From assembly GCA_021779695.1 (NCBI GenBank), contig JAJYAE010000088.1, positions 1 through 14,045 on the forward strand: a DNA stretch of 14,045 nucleotides. Direction: 5' to 3'. The notes under the pieces are model-generated. The model worked only from the letters and a program-made list of their open reading frames with translations. It was not told the origin of the DNA and made no database searches. Each line of letters begins with the position of its first letter. Positions within the stretch are counted from its first letter, which is position 1. The position numbers were made by a program, and so were the translations under genes. Of this stretch, positions 8,146 through 14,045 are shown piece after piece. The DNA comes from Acidobacteriota bacterium (lineage in GTDB: Bacteria > Acidobacteriota > Terriglobia > Terriglobales > Acidobacteriaceae).

Positions 8146-8521
8146 TCTTCCCATATCGCCGCTGGTCTTCTGGCATCGCGTCACATGGTCCGCATCTCCT
8201 GGCTCTCACTCACAAGTCAGCTCGTGAGGCCATGTTCGTGCGAATTCTTTCTCTTGTGTGATATCGCGATGAAGAAACAGTCATCCTGGCAAAGAATCTT
8301 TGATACCTTTCAAAAACGTCATCTCGACCGCTGATATTTCATCGCGGATTCAAGGGACTGCAACAGTTCACATCAAGAATACGAATCTGGCACGCTGCTT
8401 CAATAAACGGCCAGATTCTCTGCGTCCGCTCCGCAGTGAACTGATTGGGCCATTCCACTCTCAGTGCGCAACCCTGCACGCACGTTAGCGCAGTCGACCA
8501 ATTCATTCTGTGAGGATCCTC
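8146..8521. promoter_or_regulatory. Leader and promoter region of the TonB-dependent receptor gene
   Basis: This 376-bp gap is more AT-rich in its middle (about 8240-8420) than the flanking genes and carries no convincing ORF. It contains a perfect 13-nt dyad CAAAGA-A-TCTTTG at 8290-8302, followed by a second AT-rich dyad TTTGA/TCAAA at about 8300-8315. A bulged stem (TGCGCAAC at 8465-8472 with GTTaGCGCA at 8484-8492) ends 29 nt before the ATG. No clear sigma-70 promoter and no known riboswitch core (for example a B12 box) was recognised. Confidence 0.45.
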
Positions 8522-11155
8522 ATGAAGGTGCTTCGCAGCCTTATGGCTGCATTCGTATTGTTGACCGTCAATTTTCTGCCGACTCATATCGCGTTTGGCC
8601 AGGCCCCAGCGGCTCTGCACGTCGTTGCTGCCGATGCGACGGGGGCTCCGGTACCGGGCGCACGCGTTGAGCTCACCAATACGCAAACTGGCTTTGTGCT
8701 CAAATCGCTCACCGGTCCTGATGGTGCGTTCGAACTGACCGGGCTTGCGCCAGGAACCTATGACCTGGCAATCACCCTGCCAGGTTTCCTTGACTATCAG
8801 GAGCGCGGCATCAGCTTGAATGCAGGCCAAACGCTCAGCTTCAACGCGACCTTGCGCACCAAGTCGGTGGTGCAATCCGTTACCGTCACAGCAGAAGGAT
8901 CACCGGAAACGTCTGTGACGCAGGCAACCATCTCCCGCGCAGAGATAAGTGGGGTCGCTGGCCCGTTTGGCAGCGCCGCGCAGGCGCTTACGGCTGCGCC
9001 AGGCGTCTTCGTTTACGGCTACGGTGGTGTGGCAGCAACCGCTCGTAGTGAGGTTGTGCTTCGCGGAGTGAAAGGTGGTTGGAGCAGCGTCAACGGCGAT
9101 GTCCTGCGGAATGGCATTTCCTTCCTCTTCGATGGCATCCCGATGAACAACATGATCGCGAACAACGGTCAGTGGCAGACCACTCAGATCCCCATCACCG
9201 ACATGATCTCGGATATCAATGTGGATTACGGGCCCGGCGCGCCATCCAATCGCTGGTTCGATAGCCTGGGCGGCACGGTGAACTACATCCCCTATCAGCC
9301 CAAGACAACGCCCGGAGGCACCGTCACTTTCGGCACTGACTACGGTAGCTACAACACGTCCATCACCCACTTCGTCGCAAACACCGGAATGTATAACGGC
9401 TGGTCCGGTCTGCTTGCGTTCGGCTACGCCATGAACGATACCTTCCGTGTCGGCACCACCGGCATCCCCACCTTCAGCGCTCCTTCATCGGGTTATGCCG
9501 TTCACACCAAGGTGCTGAAGCAGTTCTCCAATGGAACCTTCAGCCTTGCCTACTATCACGGGCGGAACACTGAATACCGGCCCAACTTCATTCCGCTTCT
9601 TCCCATCACGCCTGCGTCCAACAACAACTACGGGGATGCGGTTACGACCACCGGCCTCTACGGTCCTGACTCACAGCCCGGCACGGCAGTCCCTGCCAAT
9701 GTGCAGTACTACAGTCAGGCCACCAGCGGCTTCTTCTCGTCCCTCGCGCAGAATGTGTGGGACAAGCAGATCCGGACACAGAGTGACATCCTCTATGGCA
9801 AGCTTGCTCTCGCCATGTCGCCACGCCTCACCTTTAACTCATCCGCGTGGTACCGCCATGGATACCGTCTGCACAATCGTGTCGTCAACTTTTACGGCCC
9901 GAACTACGCAGTTGGCCATGAGTGGTACGACCCAACGTCCAACACCATCGGCAATGACAGCTCAATGGCCATCACCGCTCCGCACAACACCGTCACCATT
10001 GGCGGCTACTGGATGCATGGCGGATACCACAATCCAGTCGCTCTTTTCAATCCAGCACTGGGGACCAGCAAAACCAGCCCGGCCTTCTTTAACGGAGACC
10101 GCCTCTATAACGACTACGGGTTTCTTTACCTTCAGGACCGTGTCAGCTTCTTCAAAGACCGCCTGATTGTGACACCGGGAGCAGCAGAACAGCTCTTCCG
10201 CACCGACTACTTCAATACTGGATTGACGGACTTTCCTGCCGGAAATCCCGCCAATGACAACGAGCTTGCTCCCTCGACGCACAAGAACTTCCTTAAATTC
10301 GCGCCCTCCGTTGGCGCCCAGGGGCTTGTTACAAACTGGCTCACACTCCACGGTAATTTCGCCATCACCTATCAGAACCCCACCGATTCAGCGTTTGGGG
10401 CCAATCGCGCGGCAAACGGTGTCAACGTCGCTCAGTTGAAAGCTGTGAAAAGTGAAAACGCTGAAGGTGGCTTCCTCGTCACCAAGTGTCCATTCGCCAT
10501 CATGGGGAGTTGTTCGCTGGATGCGACCTACTTCCATGACAAACTGAGCCACGTCAACGTGGTCACACAGACCGCCCAACTCAGCTTGCCCGCTGCAATT
10601 GCGCTTGCCTCCAGCGTGAACAACGGTGTTTCCATCAACTTTGACAATGCGCCGGTGCGTTACCTTCAGATCCACGGCAACGCGATCATTCAACACAACT
10701 ACTTCCTTTCCTACATTCCCAGCGGCTCCGCTCTGAACTTTGCCAGCTATCCAATCTCCAACAATCCCAAGTACTCCACCAACGTCGGGTTAACCACCGA
10801 GTACAAGTCCGGCGACCACCGCTTTGACCTGACGCCTGGACTCTGGTGGCAATACGTCGGTGTCCGATACCTCTTCAGCAACGTCAACAATGCTCCCACC
10901 ACACAGACCGCGCCGGGCTACGGCGTCGTCAACTTCAACACGGACGGCACCATTCACGGTCTGCTGCCGGGACACCTTGAAGACGTACCGGTCAAGCTCT
11001 CCTTCGGCATCGAAAACCTCTTCAACCGCGAATACAACCCCACGGCGTATATCACCAGCGGCGGCTATTTCGGCACCAGCTTTGGTGGCTACACGCTCGT
11101 CGATCCCGGCGCCCCGCGGGAGTATATCGTTTCCCTGAACTTTGGATTCAAATAG
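8522..11155 (+). CDS. TonB-dependent outer-membrane receptor with N-terminal carboxypeptidase-regulatory-like domain
   Basis: Predicted outer-membrane active transporter, 877 aa. The order is a signal peptide (hydrophobic 6-20, likely cleavage after Gly26), a carboxypeptidase-regulatory-like beta-sandwich (about 31-112, with PVPGARVELTNTQTG and PDGAFELTGLAPGTYDL), a TonB-box-like stretch SVTVTAEG (119-126), a plug domain (about 135-260, with LRGVKGG, FLFDGIPMN and SLGGTVNYIPY) and then a beta-barrel to the end. The barrel contains NLFNREYNP near the C-terminus and ends NFGFK. I chose the ATG at 8522 because TGAGGA lies 6 nt before it; a GTG 12 nt upstream is also in frame. The substrate cannot be read from the sequence and no binding protein, hydrolase or TonB/ExbBD genes lie nearby. 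It appears to be monocistronic. Confidence 0.93.
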   Translation: MKVLRSLMAAFVLLTVNFLPTHIAFGQAPAALHVVAADATGAPVPGARVELTNTQTGFVLKSLTGPDGAFELTGLAPGTYDLAITLPGFLDYQERGISLNAGQTLSFNATLRTKSVVQSVTVTAEGSPETSVTQATISRAEISGVAGPFGSAAQALTAAPGVFVYGYGGVAATARSEVVLRGVKGGWSSVNGDVLRNGISFLFDGIPMNNMIANNGQWQTTQIPITDMISDINVDYGPGAPSNRWFDSLGGTVNYIPYQPKTTPGGTVTFGTDYGSYNTSITHFVANTGMYNGWSGLLAFGYAMNDTFRVGTTGIPTFSAPSSGYAVHTKVLKQFSNGTFSLAYYHGRNTEYRPNFIPLLPITPASNNNYGDAVTTTGLYGPDSQPGTAVPANVQYYSQATSGFFSSLAQNVWDKQIRTQSDILYGKLALAMSPRLTFNSSAWYRHGYRLHNRVVNFYGPNYAVGHEWYDPTSNTIGNDSSMAITAPHNTVTIGGYWMHGGYHNPVALFNPALGTSKTSPAFFNGDRLYNDYGFLYLQDRVSFFKDRLIVTPGAAEQLFRTDYFNTGLTDFPAGNPANDNELAPSTHKNFLKFAPSVGAQGLVTNWLTLHGNFAITYQNPTDSAFGANRAANGVNVAQLKAVKSENAEGGFLVTKCPFAIMGSCSLDATYFHDKLSHVNVVTQTAQLSLPAAIALASSVNNGVSINFDNAPVRYLQIHGNAIIQHNYFLSYIPSGSALNFASYPISNNPKYSTNVGLTTEYKSGDHRFDLTPGLWWQYVGVRYLFSNVNNAPTTQTAPGYGVVNFNTDGTIHGLLPGHLEDVPVKLSFGIENLFNREYNPTAYITSGGYFGTSFGGYTLVDPGAPREYIVSLNFGFK

Positions 11156-11170
11156 GGCTCCACTAAAACC

Positions 11171-11203
11171 AGGTCTCCGTTGCATACGCTGCGACGGAGA
11201 CCT
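11171..11203 (+). terminator. Hairpin terminator after the TonB-dependent receptor gene
   Basis: AGGTCTCCGT (11171-11180) and ACGGAGACCT (11194-11203) are perfect 10-bp inverted arms. The stem extends by three pairs inward (including one G-U) to a 7-nt loop. It lies 15 nt after the receptor stop. The + strand tail is short (CCTTTCC). The opposite strand has a better T run (GGTTTTAG), so the element may work in both directions. Confidence 0.7.
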
Positions 11204-11349
11204 TTCCATATGCCCTCGCGGTGTTCTTGGGCAATTGCAGACGTATTGCACCATCACTGGTGATATCCACAGATAAATCTCTTTTTTGCACTTGTATTCA
11301 CAGGCGCAACAGGCGCATCGTCTCTGCAGTTGGTGAACCTGTAGGGAAT

Positions 11350-11366
11350 TGGAAACGACGTTTCCA
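11350..11366. promoter_or_regulatory. Operator-like perfect inverted repeat
   Basis: TGGAAACG-A-CGTTTCCA is a perfect 8-bp inverted repeat around one central base. Its form (TGGAAACG half-sites) resembles sites bound by dimeric LacI-type repressors, which often favour TG.AA.CG half-sites. No regulator gene is nearby, so its function is inferred only from symmetry. Confidence 0.35.
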
Positions 11367-11651
11367 GTCTGAACGGTAGATGTGGATTCTCGCAGCAATT
11401 TGGATTCGGGCCAGCGGTTTCACCGTTGATCCGGGCTCGATTGAAGCAGAAGCAGCATTGGCGAACAGATCGGAAGATGCAGAATTCGAAAGAAGCTGGA
11501 AGAGTCATTCGACGCTTTGCGAAGAATGATACGACTGGTGGAGGTCGAAGGCTTCGTTCCCATCTCGCAGGGCGATGCAAAGTTCGGTGGAAGACAGAGA
11601 TGTGCCACCCGCCCTTTGCGGACGTTGAACTGAAGAGGGACTCCGACCTAC

Positions 11652-11674
11652 CCTGTGCGGCGAAGCCGCAGAGG
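11652..11674 (+). repeat. Stable GAA-loop hairpin (inverted repeat)
   Basis: CCT-g-TGCGGC and GCCGCA-g-AGG flank a GAA triloop, giving 6 + 3 base pairs around one G/G mismatch. The core GCGAAGC is a known exceptionally stable mini-hairpin. It may be part of a structured RNA or of a dispersed palindromic repeat. Confidence 0.5.
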
Positions 11675-11803
11675 CGACGGATCGAGAACCTCCAAGGCAA
11701 GACGGACGGTCAGGCTGGCAGTTGCACTCACTGGAAAAAGCTGAAGATTCATCGCTTCATGCGGATGGATGGCGTCAGATTCGATGAGCTATGAGGACAC
11801 CCG

Positions 11804-11848
11804 GAGAGCGCCGGAGATCTGCAAAGGTCTTCGGCGCTTTCGCTTTTT
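11804..11848 (+). terminator. Strong rightward intrinsic terminator
   Basis: Positions 11804-11820 pair with 11825-11841 over all 17 positions, closed by a GCAA (GNRA-type) tetraloop, and TTTTT follows at 11844-11848. Three of the pairs are G-U (11806/11839, 11814/11831, 11818/11827). These become A-C mismatches in RNA from the other strand, so the element is built to act on a rightward transcript. It sits about 40 bp from the end of the converging sulfur cluster and might also block read-through, but no T run exists on that side. Confidence 0.85.
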
Positions 11849-11881
11849 GCCCATCAACATGACCCCGCCACTTGCCTTGCA

Positions 11882-12322
11882 TCAATAGAGCAGCACTGCA
11901 ATCGCCAGCCAGATGAAGGCCACCGCAATCACAACAATATTGCCCTCGAACTCAATCACGCCCCTACGCAGTTGAAATCGCGCCGGCGGAATCCCCTGCG
12001 GATCGCTCAGCGTGCCACCGTACGATCGTCGCGTGAGCATGGCAATCACGTAGCCAAGCAGCGGCGCAGCGGACAGGCACACAGCCAGCAAAAAGCGCTG
12101 CGCCTGCCACGGCCCCGGCCACCACAGCAGGGTAATCTCCGCAGCGCTCGTCACTGCCCCGGCTGTCACCTGCGCCACGAGGTGAAAACGTGCATGGCCC
12201 GGCCAGAGCGGGTGGGTGGCATGCGTCCTGTTCAAATCAATTGCGATTGGAGCAATGCCCTGTCCGGCCGCAAGAGCCGTCAGCATTCCTTGAGCCAAAA
12301 GTGGTGCAGCCATCGTAGGCAT
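11882..12322 (-). CDS. Small four-helix membrane protein next to the TSUP transporter (DUF6640-like?)
   Basis: A 146-aa integral membrane protein with four likely hydrophobic helices at about 5-28, 48-68, 76-96 and 126-146. The loop after helix 1 holds a conserved-looking cluster THATHPLWPGHARFH (33-47) with four histidines (34, 37, 43, 47), which suggests metal or haem binding. This THATHPLW...HARFH pattern reminds me of the DUF6640 family, but I am not sure of that name. It follows the TSUP gene by 39 nt in the same direction, so it is probably the last gene of the cysH operon. No good Shine-Dalgarno sequence precedes either the ATG at 12322 or the in-frame ATG at 12313, so the start is uncertain. 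Function unknown. Confidence 0.72.
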   Translation of the reverse strand: MPTMAAPLLAQGMLTALAAGQGIAPIAIDLNRTHATHPLWPGHARFHLVAQVTAGAVTSAAEITLLWWPGPWQAQRFLLAVCLSAAPLLGYVIAMLTRRSYGGTLSDPQGIPPARFQLRRGVIEFEGNIVVIAVAFIWLAIAVLLY

Positions 12323-12361
12323 TCTACGCGAGCAGACCGGCAGCCATCCGGCCGGCCGCTC

Positions 12362-13129
12362 TTAGTTGGCCGATTGCGCAAGAGCCTGCCAACAGAGTTG
12401 CATTCCCATCGCCAGCAACCACAAGGAAAGTGCCAACCGCATCACGCGCGCAGGAATTCGCGATGCCAGGCTGGTCCCCACCAGCGCGCCCAACAGCCCG
12501 CCCGCCACCAGCCTTTGCAGCAGAGCCACATCAACTCCACCCTGGCTCATGTGCAACCCGCCGCCCACAACCGCCAGGCACAGCCCAAAGGCCAGGTCTG
12601 TTCCCACGATGCGCTGCGTATCAAGCGGCGTGAAACCCATCAGCGCCAGCGTGCCCAGCGCGCCGGCGCCCGACGATGAAAACCCGACTTCAGCGCCCAC
12701 GGGCAGCATGGTCAGCGCCAGCCATCCCGGACGATTCGCGCGTCCTGCATGCATTGCAGCCGGACGAAAATGCCGGTAGATATGCCACGCCGACGGAGTC
12801 GCGATCATTACACCGAGCACGAGATAGAGCCACAGATCATCTGCATGGGTACGCGTCAGCCGTCGAAACATCAACGTACCCAGCACAACACCTGGAAGCC
12901 CGGTCGCCAGCATGATCGTCAACGTCCGCCAGGCCACCGCGCGACGCACCACTTGCACCGGAACGACCACCAGCTTGACGGCCGCCGAATACGCCAACGC
13001 GGTACCCACTGCGACGTCCACAGGCAAGTGCAGCAGGAGGATCAGCAGCGGTGCCGTCACTGTACCGGCGCCCACTCCCGTCATTGCGATCATCGCTGCA
13101 ATCAGAAAGCCCAGCAGGAAGTCCATCAT
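12362..13129 (-). CDS. TSUP family (TauE/SafE, DUF81) transporter, probably for a sulfur anion
   Basis: Inner-membrane protein of 255 aa with about seven or eight hydrophobic segments. It has the duplicated TSUP signature: GVGAGTVTAPLLILLL-type residues after helix 1 (18-33), with VGTALAY (41-47), and the second copy GFSSSGAGALGTLALMGF (149-166) with IVGTDLAFGL (174-183). Family members export or import sulfite, sulfate, sulfonates and related compounds. It starts 27 nt after the cysH stop, which makes a role in sulfite or sulfate movement likely, but direction and substrate are inferred. GCGGAG lies just upstream of two adjacent ATG codons (13129 and 13126); the second has the better spacing. 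Confidence 0.9.
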   Translation of the reverse strand: MMDFLLGFLIAAMIAMTGVGAGTVTAPLLILLLHLPVDVAVGTALAYSAAVKLVVVPVQVVRRAVAWRTLTIMLATGLPGVVLGTLMFRRLTRTHADDLWLYLVLGVMIATPSAWHIYRHFRPAAMHAGRANRPGWLALTMLPVGAEVGFSSSGAGALGTLALMGFTPLDTQRIVGTDLAFGLCLAVVGGGLHMSQGGVDVALLQRLVAGGLLGALVGTSLASRIPARVMRLALSLWLLAMGMQLCWQALAQSAN

Positions 13130-13156
13130 GCTCTCCGCATCAAACCAAACCTCTCC

Positions 13157-13843
13157 TTACGACGCCTGGATGTGAATCCCACACTCAAGCTTCTGGCCTG
13201 ACCAGCGGCCCGACCGCGGATCATTCGCATCAAATGGCAGGCTCGTGCACGGTGCGCAGCCGATGCTCGTGTACCCCTTGTCGTAGAGAGGCAGCAGCGG
13301 AATCCCATTTGCCTGCGCGTACAGCCACACTTCGCGCGTCGTCCAATCCGTCAGCGGGCTCAGCTTCTTCAGCACTTGTCCGCCTGGCAGCGTGAATGGT
13401 TCTTCGGCCTGCAGGTTTGCGCGTGACTTCGACTGCTGCCGCCGGAGCCCCGTGATCCATACGCGATACGCTGCCAGGGCGCGAAACAACGGTTCCACCT
13501 TGCGCATGCCGCAGCAGCGGTCCGGCGCAGTCTGGTGCAGAATTCCGAACAGTTCTTCCTGCTCGGCGACCGTCTTCTCCGGCAGAACGTTGATAAGGTT
13601 CAGTCCCCATGCGGCAGTCATCTCGTCGCGATAAGCCAATGTCTCCGCGAAGTGATAGCCCGTTTCGAGAAACAGAACTGGCACATCCGGCAGCGTCTCG
13701 CGCACCATGTGCAGCACCACCACGTCTTCTGCTTGAAAGCTGCTGGTCACGCACACATCCGTTGCCTGCGCCAGCTGCTCCCGCAAAAAGCTCTTCGTCT
13801 CGCTCGCACGCGCTTCCAATTCAGATGCCCAGGCCGTCGTCAT
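13157..13843 (-). CDS. cysH: Assimilatory adenylylsulfate (APS) reductase, thioredoxin-dependent, CysH type
   Basis: Cytoplasmic enzyme reducing APS to sulfite and AMP in sulfate assimilation. The 228-aa product has the nucleotide-binding SSFQAEDVV (34-42), FLETGYHF (58-65) and TGLRRQQSKSRA (131-142). It also has the paired cysteines Cys110-Cys111 (RCCGMRKVEPL) and Cys196/Cys199 (GCAPCT) that bind a 4Fe-4S cluster. That cluster marks the APS/dual-specificity type rather than cluster-free PAPS reductases. The catalytic Cys221 lies in the C-terminal ECGIH. I chose the ATG at 13843 because GGAGAAG lies 6 nt upstream; in-frame ATGs at 13849 and 13858 are alternatives, and the frame is open to 13945. 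Its 5' end overlaps the end of the upstream gene by 23 bp, and the TSUP gene follows. Confidence 0.95.
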   Translation of the reverse strand: MTTAWASELEARASETKSFLREQLAQATDVCVTSSFQAEDVVVLHMVRETLPDVPVLFLETGYHFAETLAYRDEMTAAWGLNLINVLPEKTVAEQEELFGILHQTAPDRCCGMRKVEPLFRALAAYRVWITGLRRQQSKSRANLQAEEPFTLPGGQVLKKLSPLTDWTTREVWLYAQANGIPLLPLYDKGYTSIGCAPCTSLPFDANDPRSGRWSGQKLECGIHIQAS

Positions 13844-14045
13844 TTTCATCTTCTCCATCAGGAATTGCGCCGAGGCGCTGTACTGCTTCGAGAATCTCGT
13901 CCGCATCTTCCGTGGCCAGTTCGGAATGGCTTGTTCCGGCCCCATGCACAGGCGTCAGCGCGATGGGCGTGGGTTCGTCGCTTTCCACCAGGATGAAAGC
14001 GCCCAGCCGCGCCAGCGCCACCATTGCCGGCGACACAGCGGCCCG
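13821..14045 (-). CDS. C-terminal part of an unidentified protein upstream of cysH (cut by window edge)
   Basis: The frame is open from the right edge to the TGA at 13821-13823, giving at least 74 residues. The visible part has a short hydrophobic/strand-like stretch (VALARLGAFILVE), a Pro/Thr-rich segment (PTPIALTPVHGAGTSH), a predicted helix (EDADEILEAVQRLG) and an acidic tail ending DGEDENDDGLGI. I do not recognise the family. The overlap with the cysH start, on the same strand, suggests translational coupling and a place in the same operon, so a sulfate-assimilation or regulatory role is possible. A GTG at 14036 could be an internal start, but the frame continues past it. It could still be a non-coding open frame. 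Confidence 0.5.
   Translation of the reverse strand, partial: RAAVSPAMVALARLGAFILVESDEPTPIALTPVHGAGTSHSELATEDADEILEAVQRLGAIPDGEDENDDGLGI

Larger units (their letters stand above)
11204..11803 (+). other. 600-bp unexplained region, possible small RNA or decayed gene
   Basis: No ORF here looks like a genuine protein: candidates on either strand are Arg- or Cys-rich, lack ribosome binding sites and resemble no family. The region does contain ordered structure. There is a perfect operator-like dyad (11350-11366), a GAA-loop hairpin (11652-11674) and, immediately downstream, a strong + strand terminator (11804-11848). Since the receptor gene has its own terminator at 11171-11203, the second terminator implies a separate rightward transcript starting inside this region. 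Its nature is unknown. Confidence 0.4.

Noticed and set aside
8300..8488. 62-codon open frame in the receptor leader
   Set aside because: No ribosome binding site and no protein-like composition; it lies in a likely regulatory region.
11463..11633. Possible remnant of a receiver-type domain (ESFDALRRMIRLVEVEGF)
   Set aside because: It faintly resembles the first helix of FixJ-type receivers, but there is no start, no phosphorylation-site motif and the frame soon stops.
11254..11700. 148-codon minus-strand open frame
   Set aside because: Cys- and Arg-rich translation with no recognisable family, no ribosome binding site, and it opposes the strand-specific rightward terminator.
11426..11794. 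122-codon plus-strand open frame ending 9 nt before the strong terminator
   Set aside because: The position is tempting, but the TTG start has no Shine-Dalgarno sequence and the product is a highly basic, low-plausibility sequence. It is kept only as part of the unexplained region.
11972..12679. 235-codon plus-strand open frame over the membrane-protein genes
   Set aside because: The Gln/Arg/His-rich translation is typical of the antisense of hydrophobic membrane-protein genes.
13844..13945. Longer cysH starting at 13945
   Set aside because: The extra residues do not match CysH, would lie wholly inside the upstream gene, and the GGAGAAG site fits the ATG at 13843.
1..14045. CRISPR arrays, tRNA/rRNA genes, insertion sequences or prophage ends
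   Set aside because: Read for regular repeats, tRNA-like cloverleafs and terminal inverted repeats with transposase frames; none found by eye.

Overview
The window looks like a chromosomal segment of an acidobacterium, probably class Terriglobia (the Terriglobus/Granulicella/Edaphobacter type). That is an inference from four things: moderately high GC, HslVU together with GlmU, a TonB-dependent receptor carrying an N-terminal carboxypeptidase-regulatory-like domain, and the general flavour of the proteins. No rRNA, tRNA, CRISPR array or insertion sequence is visible.

Layout. Positions 1-1893 (minus strand) carry hslV and then hslU, the peptidase and the ATPase of the HslUV protease; hslU runs off the left edge and lacks its C-terminus. 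A divergent intergenic region (1894-2111) separates them from a rightward, tightly coupled cluster. That cluster holds a catalytically complete M16 metalloprotease (2112-3671), a catalytically dead M16 paralogue (3668-5149) and glmU (5146-6588), with 4-bp stop/start overlaps at both junctions. Next come a 438-bp gap, a stand-alone response regulator with an HD-GYP c-di-GMP phosphodiesterase domain (7027-8145), a 376-bp leader region, and an 877-residue TonB-dependent outer-membrane receptor (8522-11155) closed by a strong hairpin terminator. The right end (minus strand) is a sulfur-assimilation cluster read leftward: the 3' end of an unidentified gene (13821-14045), cysH (APS reductase, 13157-13843), a TSUP/TauE-SafE transporter (12362-13129) and a small four-helix membrane protein (11882-12322).

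How the parts fit. The two M16 proteins have export signals and complementary active-site parts: one has the HxxEH zinc site, the other the R/Y substrate pair. A periplasmic heterodimer is therefore likely. Its translational coupling to glmU, which makes the cell-wall precursor UDP-GlcNAc, is the clearest contextual link. CysH makes sulfite, and the adjacent TSUP protein may move sulfite, sulfate or another sulfur compound; the small membrane protein would join that unit.

The most interesting unexplained stretch is 11204-11848. After the receptor's terminator there are about 600 bp without a convincing gene. They nevertheless end in a very strong, strand-specific rightward terminator (17-bp stem, GCAA loop, T run) and contain a perfect operator-like dyad and a stable GAA-loop hairpin. 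This suggests an undescribed small RNA, a short gene, or a decayed transcription unit.
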